Origin: Pleomorphomonas sp. T1.2MG-36
Lineage (GTDB): Bacteria; Pseudomonadota; Alphaproteobacteria; Rhizobiales; Pleomorphomonadaceae
Reading direction: 5' to 3'
Assembly: GCF_950100655.1 (NCBI RefSeq)
Contig: NZ_CATNLY010000023.1
Location: 1 to 64,000, forward strand
DNA length: 64,000 bases
Part shown: piece after piece, positions 52,464-60,594 of the stretch
Layout of the letters: each line of letters starts with the position of its first letter
How positions within the stretch are numbered: position 1 is the first letter of the stretch
Position numbers and translations under genes: made by a program
The notes under the pieces: model-generated
The model's database searches: none
What the model saw: only the letters and a program-made list of their open reading frames with translations
Told to the model about the DNA's origin: nothing

Positions 52464-53301
52464 ACGCACCGGCGGTGCGCCTCCACGCACCCGCAGCACG
52501 GGCTTCGATGCTTTCGTGCCGAGACACACGGTTGTCGAGCGGATGCACCCGGTAACGAAAATCCTCGCGGTGTTCTGCCTGGGGCTCAGCGCCATGTTTT
52601 GGCCGAATCCCTGGCTCGGCCTGGCCCTGGTCGTCGCGCTGTTCGTCGTGTCGTTCCTCGCGAGAATGCCTCGCGAGTTCGCGAAGATCATGTTCGGCTT
52701 CGGGATTCCCATCAGCGTGATGCTGCTGTTCATTCAGGGATGCTACAGCCCCAGGAACGTGACGTTCATCGCCGACCTCGGTTTTGCCAAGCTCGGGCTG
52801 GAGGGGATTCTCTACGCGACGAAGCTCGTCGTCACCCTGCTGGTGTTCCTTGGCAGCTTCTACCTGATGAACAAGACGACCTATACCGGTCGGCTCGTCG
52901 CAGCGCTCACCAACAGCGGTCTGCCCGCCAAGATGGGATACCTCGTCTTGGCGAGCCTCAACGTCGTGCCGCAGATGCAGCGCCGAATGTCGGTAATCCA
53001 GGAGGCCCAGAGCGCTCGTGGCCTGCAGACGAGCGGCGGTCTCGTAGCCCGCATCAAGGCCTACCTGCCCCTGATGGGCCCGGTCGTCATGTCGTCCCTG
53101 ACCGATGCCCAGGAACGCGGCATGACGCTGGAGACCCGCGGGTTCGGAATTCGCGGGGTGAAGAGAACCAGCTATGTCGAGGTCCACTACACGGCATCCG
53201 ACCGCGCGGCCAACTGGTTGCTCCTGGCTTTCTTCGTCATCGTCCTGATCGTCTCGACGCTCATGCGGCTCGGCGTTCTCCCGGCAGGGGGAGGCAACTG
53301 A
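52453..53301 (+). CDS. ecfT: ECF transporter T component (EcfT)
   Basis: A 282-residue membrane protein with N-terminal transmembrane helices, long cytoplasmic coupling helices carrying the two short motifs EAQSARGLQ and LETRGFG (the Ala-Arg-Gly and equivalent motifs that contact the ATPases) and a final transmembrane helix. Overlaps the S-component gene by 11 bp and the first ATPase by 1 bp (TGATG). Confidence 0.9.
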   Translation: MTTERTGGAPPRTRSTGFDAFVPRHTVVERMHPVTKILAVFCLGLSAMFWPNPWLGLALVVALFVVSFLARMPREFAKIMFGFGIPISVMLLFIQGCYSPRNVTFIADLGFAKLGLEGILYATKLVVTLLVFLGSFYLMNKTTYTGRLVAALTNSGLPAKMGYLVLASLNVVPQMQRRMSVIQEAQSARGLQTSGGLVARIKAYLPLMGPVVMSSLTDAQERGMTLETRGFGIRGVKRTSYVEVHYTASDRAANWLLLAFFVIVLIVSTLMRLGVLPAGGGN

Positions 53302-54149
53302 TGGTATCGGCGGTTGAAGTCAACGATTTCTCGTTCAGGTACCGAGGCGACAAACGGTACGCGGTGAGGCACCTCGATTTCGCGATCCGTGAGGGCGAAG
53401 TCTTCTGCGTGATCGGCGCCAACGGGTCGGGCAAGTCCACCCTGTGCAATGCTCTCGTCGGCCTCGTGCCGCATTACTTCACGGGCAAGACGCGCGGCGA
53501 TGTCGTGGTGGACGGCACGAAAGTGAGCGAGTCCACCGTCGCCGACCTGTCCAGCACGATCGGTCTCGTCTTCCAGAACCCGTTCAACCAGCTTTCGTAC
53601 ACGGCGGGCAGCGTGGCCGAGGAACTTGCGTACGGGCTCGGAAATCACGGGGTCGAGCGATCCGATATGCTGGAGCGGGTCGACACGGTGGCCCGTCTGA
53701 TGCGCATCGAGCACATCCTCCATCGAAATCCGCTGGAGCTGTCCGGCGGCCAGGTCCAGCGCGTTGCCCTCGGCTCGGTCTTCATCCTGGAGCCCAGAAT
53801 ACTTGTCCTCGACGAGTGCACGACACAGCTCGACCCGCTGGGCGCCGAGGAGATCTTCGACGTCGTCCGGCGCCTCAATGACGACGGGGTCACCATCGTC
53901 ATGGTCGATCACGACATGGAGCGCGTCGCTCGCTGCGCCGACACCGTGCTGGTGCTCGATCAAGGCGAGATCGCCGCACTCGGCACGCCCCGCGAGGTGT
54001 TCACATCGCCGACACTCCAGGATCACGGCGTCAACGCGCCCGACTATGTCAACATTTCGCGCGCGCTTATCGACAGCGGTTGGAGCATTCCGGACATAGA
54101 GATCACGGAAGAACCGACGGTGGCAACGGTCAGGGGGCTGTTGCGATGA
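53301..54149 (+). CDS. ecfA: ECF transporter ATPase A
   Basis: A 282-residue ATPase: Walker A GANGSGKST near 38-46, Q-loop LVFQNPFNQL, signature LSGGQVQRVALGS, Walker B ILVLDECTTQLDP (DEC where DEP is normal), H-loop MVDHDMERV. It has the C-terminal EcfA extension. Functions as one half of an ATPase heterodimer with the 54146 protein. Confidence 0.9.
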   Translation: MVSAVEVNDFSFRYRGDKRYAVRHLDFAIREGEVFCVIGANGSGKSTLCNALVGLVPHYFTGKTRGDVVVDGTKVSESTVADLSSTIGLVFQNPFNQLSYTAGSVAEELAYGLGNHGVERSDMLERVDTVARLMRIEHILHRNPLELSGGQVQRVALGSVFILEPRILVLDECTTQLDPLGAEEIFDVVRRLNDDGVTIVMVDHDMERVARCADTVLVLDQGEIAALGTPREVFTSPTLQDHGVNAPDYVNISRALIDSGWSIPDIEITEEPTVATVRGLLR

Positions 54150-54961
54150 ACATCGAAATCAGAGAACTCGAGCATCTCTATCCCACCGGAGAGAAAGCAC
54201 TTTCCGGCATTACACTGACCATGTCGGGGACCGAGCCGGTCGCCATCATCGGACAGAACGGGGCCGGCAAGACGACCCTGGCCAAGCATCTCAACGGCAT
54301 ACTGAAGCCCACCGGCGGCCGCATCATGATCGATGGCGTCGACATCGGCGATCGACAGACGTGCGAGTGGGCGAAAAGGATCGGATACGCGTTCCAGAAC
54401 CCGGCCGACCAGCTGTTTCTCGATAGCGTCCGGAAGGAGTTCGAGTTCGGACCTCGCCAGATAGGCATGCCGAAGGAACAGGTCGAAGACCAGGTCGTGC
54501 GCGTGGCGGAGCTCGTCGGGCTGCAGCACAAGCTCGATGTGCATCCGTTCGACCTGACGCCCGTGGAGAAGCGATTCTGCACGATTGGCGCGGTCGTGAT
54601 GATGGATCCGGAAGCCATCGTGTTCGACGAGCCGACCTGTGGCCAGGACGTCGATGGAAACAGGCGCCTTGAGCGGATCATTTCCCAGCTCAGGGACCTA
54701 GGGAAGCTGTGCATCACCATCTCGCATGACATGAAGTTCGTTACCGCGAACTTCTCTCGGGTGATCCTGATGTGCCGCGGCCAGGTCTTGCTCGATGGGC
54801 CGGCCAGATCGGTCTTTTCCGAGATCGACATCCTCAAGCAATCGTTCGTCGCGCCACCCCCCATCACCCGGGTGGCGCAGAAAGCGGGGCTGCCGGACAC
54901 CGTGTTTGGCGTAGGCGCCCTCATCACAGCACTTCAACAGGAAAGGGATCGACGTGGCTGA
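54146..54961 (+). CDS. ecfA: ECF transporter ATPase A' with degenerate signature motif
   Basis: A 271-residue ATPase: Walker A GQNGAGKTT, Q-loop YAFQNPADQLF, Walker B AIVFDEPTCGQD, H-loop ISHDMKFV. The ABC signature LSGGQ is replaced by LTPVEKR, so one of the two composite ATP sites of the heterodimer should be impaired. ATGA overlap with the first ATPase; GTG of the TrpF-like gene overlaps its 3' end. Confidence 0.88.
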   Translation: MNIEIRELEHLYPTGEKALSGITLTMSGTEPVAIIGQNGAGKTTLAKHLNGILKPTGGRIMIDGVDIGDRQTCEWAKRIGYAFQNPADQLFLDSVRKEFEFGPRQIGMPKEQVEDQVVRVAELVGLQHKLDVHPFDLTPVEKRFCTIGAVVMMDPEAIVFDEPTCGQDVDGNRRLERIISQLRDLGKLCITISHDMKFVTANFSRVILMCRGQVLLDGPARSVFSEIDILKQSFVAPPPITRVAQKAGLPDTVFGVGALITALQQERDRRG

Positions 54962-55655
54962 TGTCGTCGTACAGATTTATGGAATCAGGACCGTCGAAGA
55001 TGCCCGCATGGTTGTTGCCATGGGCAGCAAGCACATCGGCGTCTCATATGGGAAAATCAAGCGCACTCCAGGGCAACTGACCTGTGAGCGCGCCAAGGAA
55101 ATCTTCGATGGCGTACAGAGCGACGCCGTCAGGATCGGCCTGACCGTCGCCGGTGACATCGACGAGATCACAGAGAACCTCAAGGAAGCTTTCCCGGACG
55201 TGCTCCACCTATCCGGTGAAATCGATGACATCAGCCCCGACCAGGTCGCCGAGCTCAAGCGGCGGTTCCCGGGCTTGAAGATCATGCAGGCCATTCCAGT
55301 CTTCGCCGGGGTGCCTCTGGAGAACCAGAAGGTCCTGGAATACGTGGCGGACTACGCGCCCGTGTCGGACTTTTTCCTCATCGACACCAAGGCGCCGGCG
55401 TCCACCGACATTGGCGCAACCGGCCTGGAGCATGACCGGCTGATCGACAAGGCGATCATCGAGTCCACCAGCGTGCCCTGCATCATCGCAGGCGGTCTGC
55501 ACGCCGGCAACGTGGCCGAAGCGATCCACATGACGCGCCCCTACGGCGTCGATTCCTTCAGCCTGACCAACTACGACGACGAACGGGCGAATACCGACCG
55601 CTGCAAGGATCCCGCCAAAGTCGAAGCCTTCATCAAGGCGTCCAGGGATGCATAA
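54954..55655 (+). CDS. TrpF-like (phosphoribosylanthranilate isomerase superfamily) protein lacking the catalytic Cys
   Basis: A 233-residue TIM barrel with the PRAI pattern: VVVQIYGIRTVEDARMVVAMG at the N-terminus, FLIDTKA, and the phosphate-binding CIIAGGLHAGNVAEAI. The TrpF general-base Cys (KxCG) is Tyr9 here (QIYG), whereas the acid Asp of LIDTK is kept. Starts at GTG 54954. Surrounded by transporter, kinase and nucleoside hydrolase genes, not trp genes, so tryptophan synthesis is unlikely; perhaps an aldose-ketose isomerase for a ribosyl compound. Confidence 0.75.
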   Translation: MADVVVQIYGIRTVEDARMVVAMGSKHIGVSYGKIKRTPGQLTCERAKEIFDGVQSDAVRIGLTVAGDIDEITENLKEAFPDVLHLSGEIDDISPDQVAELKRRFPGLKIMQAIPVFAGVPLENQKVLEYVADYAPVSDFFLIDTKAPASTDIGATGLEHDRLIDKAIIESTSVPCIIAGGLHAGNVAEAIHMTRPYGVDSFSLTNYDDERANTDRCKDPAKVEAFIKASRDA

Positions 55656-56619
55656 CGTCGTCGTCGTGGGGGACGCGAACGTAGATATCATCGTCCCCTA
55701 CCCCCGCTTTCTGGACGCAGAGCGAACGCGGGTCGAATACCCGACGCCCGAACTGCAAGGTGGCGGAACCTCGGCCAACACAGCCGTGGCCCTTGCCAAA
55801 CTTGGCGTCGGCACCGCGTTCATCGGCACAGTCGGTGACGACCAGTATGGCCGGTTTGTCGCGCAGGACCTCGCGTCGGCGGGCATCGACACGTCCGGCC
55901 TGATCGTCGATCCGACGCTCAACACCGTCGGCGTGTTCGCCTTCGTCGACGATCGTGGCGAACGCTACCTCTGGGGGTGGCCTCGCGTCGATCAGTCCTT
56001 CACCGTGATCGATGCGCAGAAGGTCTCCTTCGAGCGCGTTCGCAAGGCAGACTGGGTGCATTCCTCGGGCATGTCGCTGGTCCACGACACCAGCGCCCGC
56101 GCCACGATCATCCGGATCTTCGAGGAAGCGCATGCCGCCGGGGTGACGACCTCCTTCGACCTCAACCTCAGGGTCGATGAAGGCGTGCTTTGTCCGAAGT
56201 TCGGCGAGGCCCTGCAACGCATCATCCCGCACGCGACCTATCTTCTGGGATCGGGGCCAGAGGAGTTTGCCCATCTGGGCGGAAAAGCCTGGCTCAACAA
56301 CGCGCGGGCGCTCGCGGTCGATGGCCGTACGGTCGTGGCACGCGATGGGGCCAACGGTTCGATAGGGCTGGACGGCTCTCAGGAAGTGATCGCCCGGGCC
56401 TTTCCCGTCACCGTCGAGGACACGATCGGCGCCGGCGACGTCTACAACGCGGGATTCATCAGCGCGATTCTCCAGGGGCGCACGCTCGCCGGCGCCCTGG
56501 AGGCAGGCAATGCGGTGTCGGCTTACACCGTCGAGCGCAGCGGCTCGAGAAGCTCCCCCAACGCCCAACAGCTCGCGGAGTTTCTCGCCCAACATCAACG
56601 AGGAGTTATGAGTAAATGA
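55648..56619 (+). CDS. PfkB-family sugar/nucleoside kinase
   Basis: A 323-residue kinase: VVVVGDANVDIIVPYPRF start, LQGGGTSANTAVALAKLG (signature 1), DTIGAGDVYNAGF (signature 2 with catalytic Asp). Less ribokinase-like than the earlier two kinases and nearer to KDG/fructokinase/nucleoside kinase types. Overlaps the TrpF-like gene by 8 bp and the hydrolase by 4 bp. Confidence 0.87.
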   Translation: MHNVVVVGDANVDIIVPYPRFLDAERTRVEYPTPELQGGGTSANTAVALAKLGVGTAFIGTVGDDQYGRFVAQDLASAGIDTSGLIVDPTLNTVGVFAFVDDRGERYLWGWPRVDQSFTVIDAQKVSFERVRKADWVHSSGMSLVHDTSARATIIRIFEEAHAAGVTTSFDLNLRVDEGVLCPKFGEALQRIIPHATYLLGSGPEEFAHLGGKAWLNNARALAVDGRTVVARDGANGSIGLDGSQEVIARAFPVTVEDTIGAGDVYNAGFISAILQGRTLAGALEAGNAVSAYTVERSGSRSSPNAQQLAEFLAQHQRGVMSK

Positions 56620-57590
56620 AAAAGGTCATTCTGGACTGCGATCCCGGGCACGACGACGCGTTTGCGATCATGCTGGCCGTCCAGCATCTGGACGTGCTCG
56701 GCATCACAACGATTGGTGGCAACTGCACCCTCGAAAACGTCACCCGTAACGCCATCAAGGTGCTCGAGGTGCTGGGCCGCGCCGACAAGATCCCCGTCTA
56801 CGCCGGACACAGCCGCCCGCTGGTGACGCCGCTCGTCACCGCTCCTCAGTTCCACGGCGAGACCGGCCTCGACGGCCCCGTCCTGCCCGAACCGACCCAC
56901 AAGCCGCAGGATCGCCACGCGGTCGACTTCATCGTCGACACGGTCATGAGCACCGACGACGTGACGCTGATTGCCACCGGCCCGCTCACCAACATCGCCG
57001 CGGCCCTCAATCGCGAGCCGCGCATCGCTCAGCGCGTGCGCGAACTGTGCATCATGGGGGGCTCGGTTACCTATGGAAACTGGACGCCCACCGCCGAGTT
57101 CAACATCTACGTCGATCCGGAAGCGGCCTATCGCGTGTTCCACTCCGGCATGCACGTCAAGATGGCCGGCATCAATCTGACGCGCCAGTGCTGCCTCACG
57201 GCCGAGCACGTTGCCCGCTTCCGCGAGATCGGCACCAAGGCCGCCCATTTCGCCGCCGACCTGACCGAGTTCTTCATCGACAGCACGGTCGCAAGCGCCG
57301 AGCTGACGGGCGCCAACATGCATGACGCCTGCGCCGCGGCATGGATCATCGACCCCTCGCTCATCATCGCGGCGCCGATGCACATCGACATCGAGCTCAA
57401 GGGCGAACTCACGCGCGGCATGACGGTCTGCGACTACCGTCACTTGCGCGGCGTGGACCCCAAGGTCGACTTGTGCCGCAAGCCCCAGATGGACTTCCGA
57501 GGCGAGGCGCCCAACGCGGAGGGCGCCCTGGAGCTCGATTTCCCGGGCTTCATGACCCTCCTCTACAAGACCCTCCAAAACTACGCGTGA
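56616..57590 (+). CDS. Inosine-uridine preferring nucleoside hydrolase family protein
   Basis: A 324-residue hydrolase with the calcium motif DCDPGHDDAF at residues 7-16, TIGGNCTLENVTRN, ATGPLTNIAAAL, EFNIYVDPEAA and the late metal-binding Asp in NMHDACAAAW. All catalytic aspartates are kept, so hydrolysis of an N-ribosyl bond is expected. Substrate spectrum (purine, pyrimidine or modified nucleoside) cannot be told. Central catabolic enzyme of the ECF cluster. Confidence 0.92.
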   Translation: MKKVILDCDPGHDDAFAIMLAVQHLDVLGITTIGGNCTLENVTRNAIKVLEVLGRADKIPVYAGHSRPLVTPLVTAPQFHGETGLDGPVLPEPTHKPQDRHAVDFIVDTVMSTDDVTLIATGPLTNIAAALNREPRIAQRVRELCIMGGSVTYGNWTPTAEFNIYVDPEAAYRVFHSGMHVKMAGINLTRQCCLTAEHVARFREIGTKAAHFAADLTEFFIDSTVASAELTGANMHDACAAAWIIDPSLIIAAPMHIDIELKGELTRGMTVCDYRHLRGVDPKVDLCRKPQMDFRGEAPNAEGALELDFPGFMTLLYKTLQNYA

Positions 57591-57662
57591 CACCAATCCG
57601 CGCGTATCCCGGCCCGGTGCGCCACCGGGATACGCGCGGGGACCAAAGGGGCAAGAAGCACG

Positions 57663-58328
57663 ATGAAATACCGGTTGGTGCTGTGGGACTTTGATGGCAC
57701 GCTGGCCGATACCAGCCTCGACGTTTGGGGGTCGCTTGCCTTCGCCGCCGAACGCTGCGGGGGGCGCCTGCCCGCCGAGATCATTGGCGACAACAGCCAT
57801 CTGGGCAAGCCCATCGGCACACTCTTCCGCTTCATCGAGCCCTTCCCCGGGGAAGCGATGCTGGCGGAGTTCGAGCGGCTCGTGCGCGTGCACTACCGCA
57901 AGATGAACGAGTACGCCGGCACGAACCTCTATCCGGGCGTTCTGCCACTGATCGGAGAGCTGCGTCGCGGCGGGATCACCAACTTCATCGTCACCAACAA
58001 GCCGCGCGAGGCACTTGAGCACATTCTCGCCGTCAAGGGATGGGCGCGGCTGTTCGATGGCTGGATCACCCCCGACGAGACCGACGGGCAGGAGATGACC
58101 AAGTCCGAGATGATCGCCTCGGCCATCGGACGCTTCAAGGTCGAACGCCGCCACTGCGTCTATGTCGGAGACACGTGGAGCGACGTCGAAGCAGCCCGCC
58201 TCAGCGGCATCGACTGCATAGCGGTGACTTACGGCGACGGCGACGAGCAGTCGCTGCGCGCCCAGTCACCGACCTTCTGCGTCGCCGACGTCGATGCGGT
58301 CAGCGCCCTTCTGAAGAAGGGAGAATGA
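57663..58328 (+). CDS. HAD-family phosphatase (phosphoglycolate phosphatase-like)
   Basis: A 221-residue HAD hydrolase: motif I WDFDGTLADT (nucleophile Asp9, Asp11), motif II FIVTNKP, motif III Lys near TKSEM, motif IV YVGDTWSDVEAA. Helical cap of C1 type. Between nucleoside hydrolase and alcohol dehydrogenase it may dephosphorylate a sugar-phosphate intermediate or act in housekeeping repair. Confidence 0.87.
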   Translation: MKYRLVLWDFDGTLADTSLDVWGSLAFAAERCGGRLPAEIIGDNSHLGKPIGTLFRFIEPFPGEAMLAEFERLVRVHYRKMNEYAGTNLYPGVLPLIGELRRGGITNFIVTNKPREALEHILAVKGWARLFDGWITPDETDGQEMTKSEMIASAIGRFKVERRHCVYVGDTWSDVEAARLSGIDCIAVTYGDGDEQSLRAQSPTFCVADVDAVSALLKKGE

Positions 58329-58329
58329 G

Positions 58330-59550
58330 GTGTTCAAAGACTTCGCATTACAGATCGGAACCAAGTTCGTGTTTGGCCGGGACGCCGAATGCAAGGTTGG
58401 CGCGGAACTGGCCCAACTGGGAGCTGGCAAGGCGCTGATCCATCATGACGGCAGCAGCTACCTTGAAGATACCGGCCTTCTCCCGGCAATCAGGAATAGC
58501 CTTGCAGCCGAAGGCATCGGCTACGTCGAGCTTGCCGGGGTCCAACCGAACCCGAGACTGTCCCTGGTTCGCGAGGGCATCGATCTTGCCAAGCGTATCG
58601 GCGTGGATGCCGTTCTGGCGATCGGCGGCGGCAGCGCGATCGACTCGGCCAAGGCGATCGCTCTCGGTGCCGCATCGGATCGCGACGTCTGGGATTACTT
58701 CACTGGAGCGGCGACTCCAGCCCGCACCCTGCCCGTCGCTGTCGTGCTGACACTCCCCGCCTCGGGCAGCGAATCCAGCCAGGTTGCCGTCATCAACAAT
58801 ACCGAAAAGGGCATGAAGCTTCTGGTCAGCGCGCCGGTCGTCCGGCCCGCGCTGGCATTCATGAACCCCAAGCTGTCGACCACGCTGCCGGCCTTTCAGA
58901 CCGCCTGCGGGATCGTCGACATGTTCTCGCACATCTGCGAGCGCTATTTCACCGACGACCCGGAGTTCGGCGTCATCGACGGCATGGCTGAGGCGGTGCT
59001 GCGCACCTTGTGCGACATCGGCCCCAAGTGTCTTGCCGAGCCGGACAACTACGACCATCGCGCTCAGATCATGTGGATTTCCACCATCGCCCAGAACAAC
59101 ACGCTCGGGGTCGGGCGCGATCAGGACTGGTCGACGCACATCATCGGAAATGAGCTCAGCGCGCTCTACGATATCCCTCACGCCGCAACTCTATCGATCG
59201 TCATGGGCTCGTGGATGCGCGCCGCCTGCACCGGCAATCCCGCACGCTTTGCCCGCTATGCCCGCGAGGTATTCGGCCTCGAGGACGAGGCGGGAGACGT
59301 CTCCACTCTGGCTTCCCGCGGCATTGAGGCGACCGAGGCCTTCTTCCGCTCGCTCGGCATGCCCGTGTCGTTCATCGAGTTCGGCGTTCCGACCAATGAG
59401 GTGGACCGCATGCTCGACAACATCGAGTTCTTCGGCCCCGACCAGGCCATCGGCTCGGTAGCAAGGCTCAATCGGGACGATTGCCGCCGCGTCTACGAAG
59501 CGGCCTTCGAAGGCGCTCAGACCTCCAAAACGCCGGAAGCCATGCCATGA
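58330..59550 (+). CDS. Iron-containing alcohol dehydrogenase (butanol dehydrogenase-like)
   Basis: A 406-residue group III ADH starting at GTG 58330. AIGGGSAIDSAKAIALGA binds the nucleotide; ligands are Asp in GIVDMFSH with its His, His in DWSTHIIGNEL and His in DIPHAATL. Pattern is YqhD/BdhA-like, quite different from the FucO at 19-20 kb. It probably reduces an aldehyde released by sugar cleavage in this cluster. Confidence 0.88.
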   Translation: MFKDFALQIGTKFVFGRDAECKVGAELAQLGAGKALIHHDGSSYLEDTGLLPAIRNSLAAEGIGYVELAGVQPNPRLSLVREGIDLAKRIGVDAVLAIGGGSAIDSAKAIALGAASDRDVWDYFTGAATPARTLPVAVVLTLPASGSESSQVAVINNTEKGMKLLVSAPVVRPALAFMNPKLSTTLPAFQTACGIVDMFSHICERYFTDDPEFGVIDGMAEAVLRTLCDIGPKCLAEPDNYDHRAQIMWISTIAQNNTLGVGRDQDWSTHIIGNELSALYDIPHAATLSIVMGSWMRAACTGNPARFARYAREVFGLEDEAGDVSTLASRGIEATEAFFRSLGMPVSFIEFGVPTNEVDRMLDNIEFFGPDQAIGSVARLNRDDCRRVYEAAFEGAQTSKTPEAMP

Positions 59551-60437
59551 AAATACTCAACTTCGGCTCCCTCAACATCGATTTCGTCTATGACGTCGAT
59601 CACTTCGTCAGCAAGGGCGAGACCATCTCCTCAAACGCACGCCATGTGTTCTCGGGCGGCAAGGGGCTTAACCAGTCGCTCGCCTTCAGCCGAGCCGGAG
59701 GCCATCTCCACCATGCGGGTCTGATCGGCAAGGATGGCCTGTTCCTCAAGGAGTTGCTCGTCGAGTCGGGCGTCGATGTCACCTGGGTGAGGACGTGCGA
59801 GGGAACGCCAAGCGGCCACGCGATCATTCAGCGAGACGCGAGCGCGGACAACTGCATTCTGCTGCATGGGGGCGCCAACATGGCGGTCACCAAGGCATTC
59901 ATCGACGAGGTGCTCGCTGGGTTCAGCAAGGGCGACTGGCTGTTGCTTCAGAACGAGATCAGCGAACTCGCATATTGCATCACGGCGGCCAGAGCCCGCG
60001 GCTTGCGGATCGTGCTAAACCCCTCGCCGATCAACGAAGCGCTGCTCAAGGCCGACCTCGACGCCATTGACTGCTTCATTCTCAACGAGATCGAGGCGGC
60101 ATCCCTCAGTGGCTGCCAGGGCACCCCGAACCAACGGCTCGTGGCAACGCGTCAAAGGTTTCCGCGAGCTGACATCGTCCTCACGCTTGGCGAGAAAGGA
60201 TCGATGTTTGCGGCTGGCGACGAGCAGATCCAGCAACCCGCCTATGACGTGCGGTCTGTCGACACGACGGCGGCCGGAGACACCTTCGCCGGATATTTCC
60301 TCGCCCTGCGAGCAAGCGGGGCCCCGGCGGCAACCGCACTGGACACGGCAGCCAAGGCCGCAGCCATCGCGGTGTCGCGCCCTGGCGCCTCACCCTCGAT
60401 CCCACGCATCGAAGAGGTGATGGCTTTCGGCCGATAG
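59547..60437 (+). CDS. PfkB-family carbohydrate kinase
   Basis: A 296-residue kinase: KILNFGSLNIDFVYDVDHFV start, FSGGKGLNQSLAFSRAGG (signature 1), VLNPSPIN, ILNEIEAASL and VDTTAAGDTFAGYF (signature 2, TAAGD with catalytic Asp). Ribokinase-like. Its start overlaps the ADH stop by 4 bp. It would phosphorylate the sugar released by the nucleoside hydrolase. Confidence 0.88.
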   Translation: MKILNFGSLNIDFVYDVDHFVSKGETISSNARHVFSGGKGLNQSLAFSRAGGHLHHAGLIGKDGLFLKELLVESGVDVTWVRTCEGTPSGHAIIQRDASADNCILLHGGANMAVTKAFIDEVLAGFSKGDWLLLQNEISELAYCITAARARGLRIVLNPSPINEALLKADLDAIDCFILNEIEAASLSGCQGTPNQRLVATRQRFPRADIVLTLGEKGSMFAAGDEQIQQPAYDVRSVDTTAAGDTFAGYFLALRASGAPAATALDTAAKAAAIAVSRPGASPSIPRIEEVMAFGR

Positions 60438-60594
60438 GCCGGGCACCCGGCAGCCATTCGTCGCCGAAACACGAGAAATGCATCAAGCGCGCCGAACACA
60501 CGGCGGCTTGTAACGCCACAGGTTTGCGGAGATGGGCCGAGCAGACCACGCAGCACAGTCGTGAAACCCATCGAATAGAGAAAGGATAGGGAGA

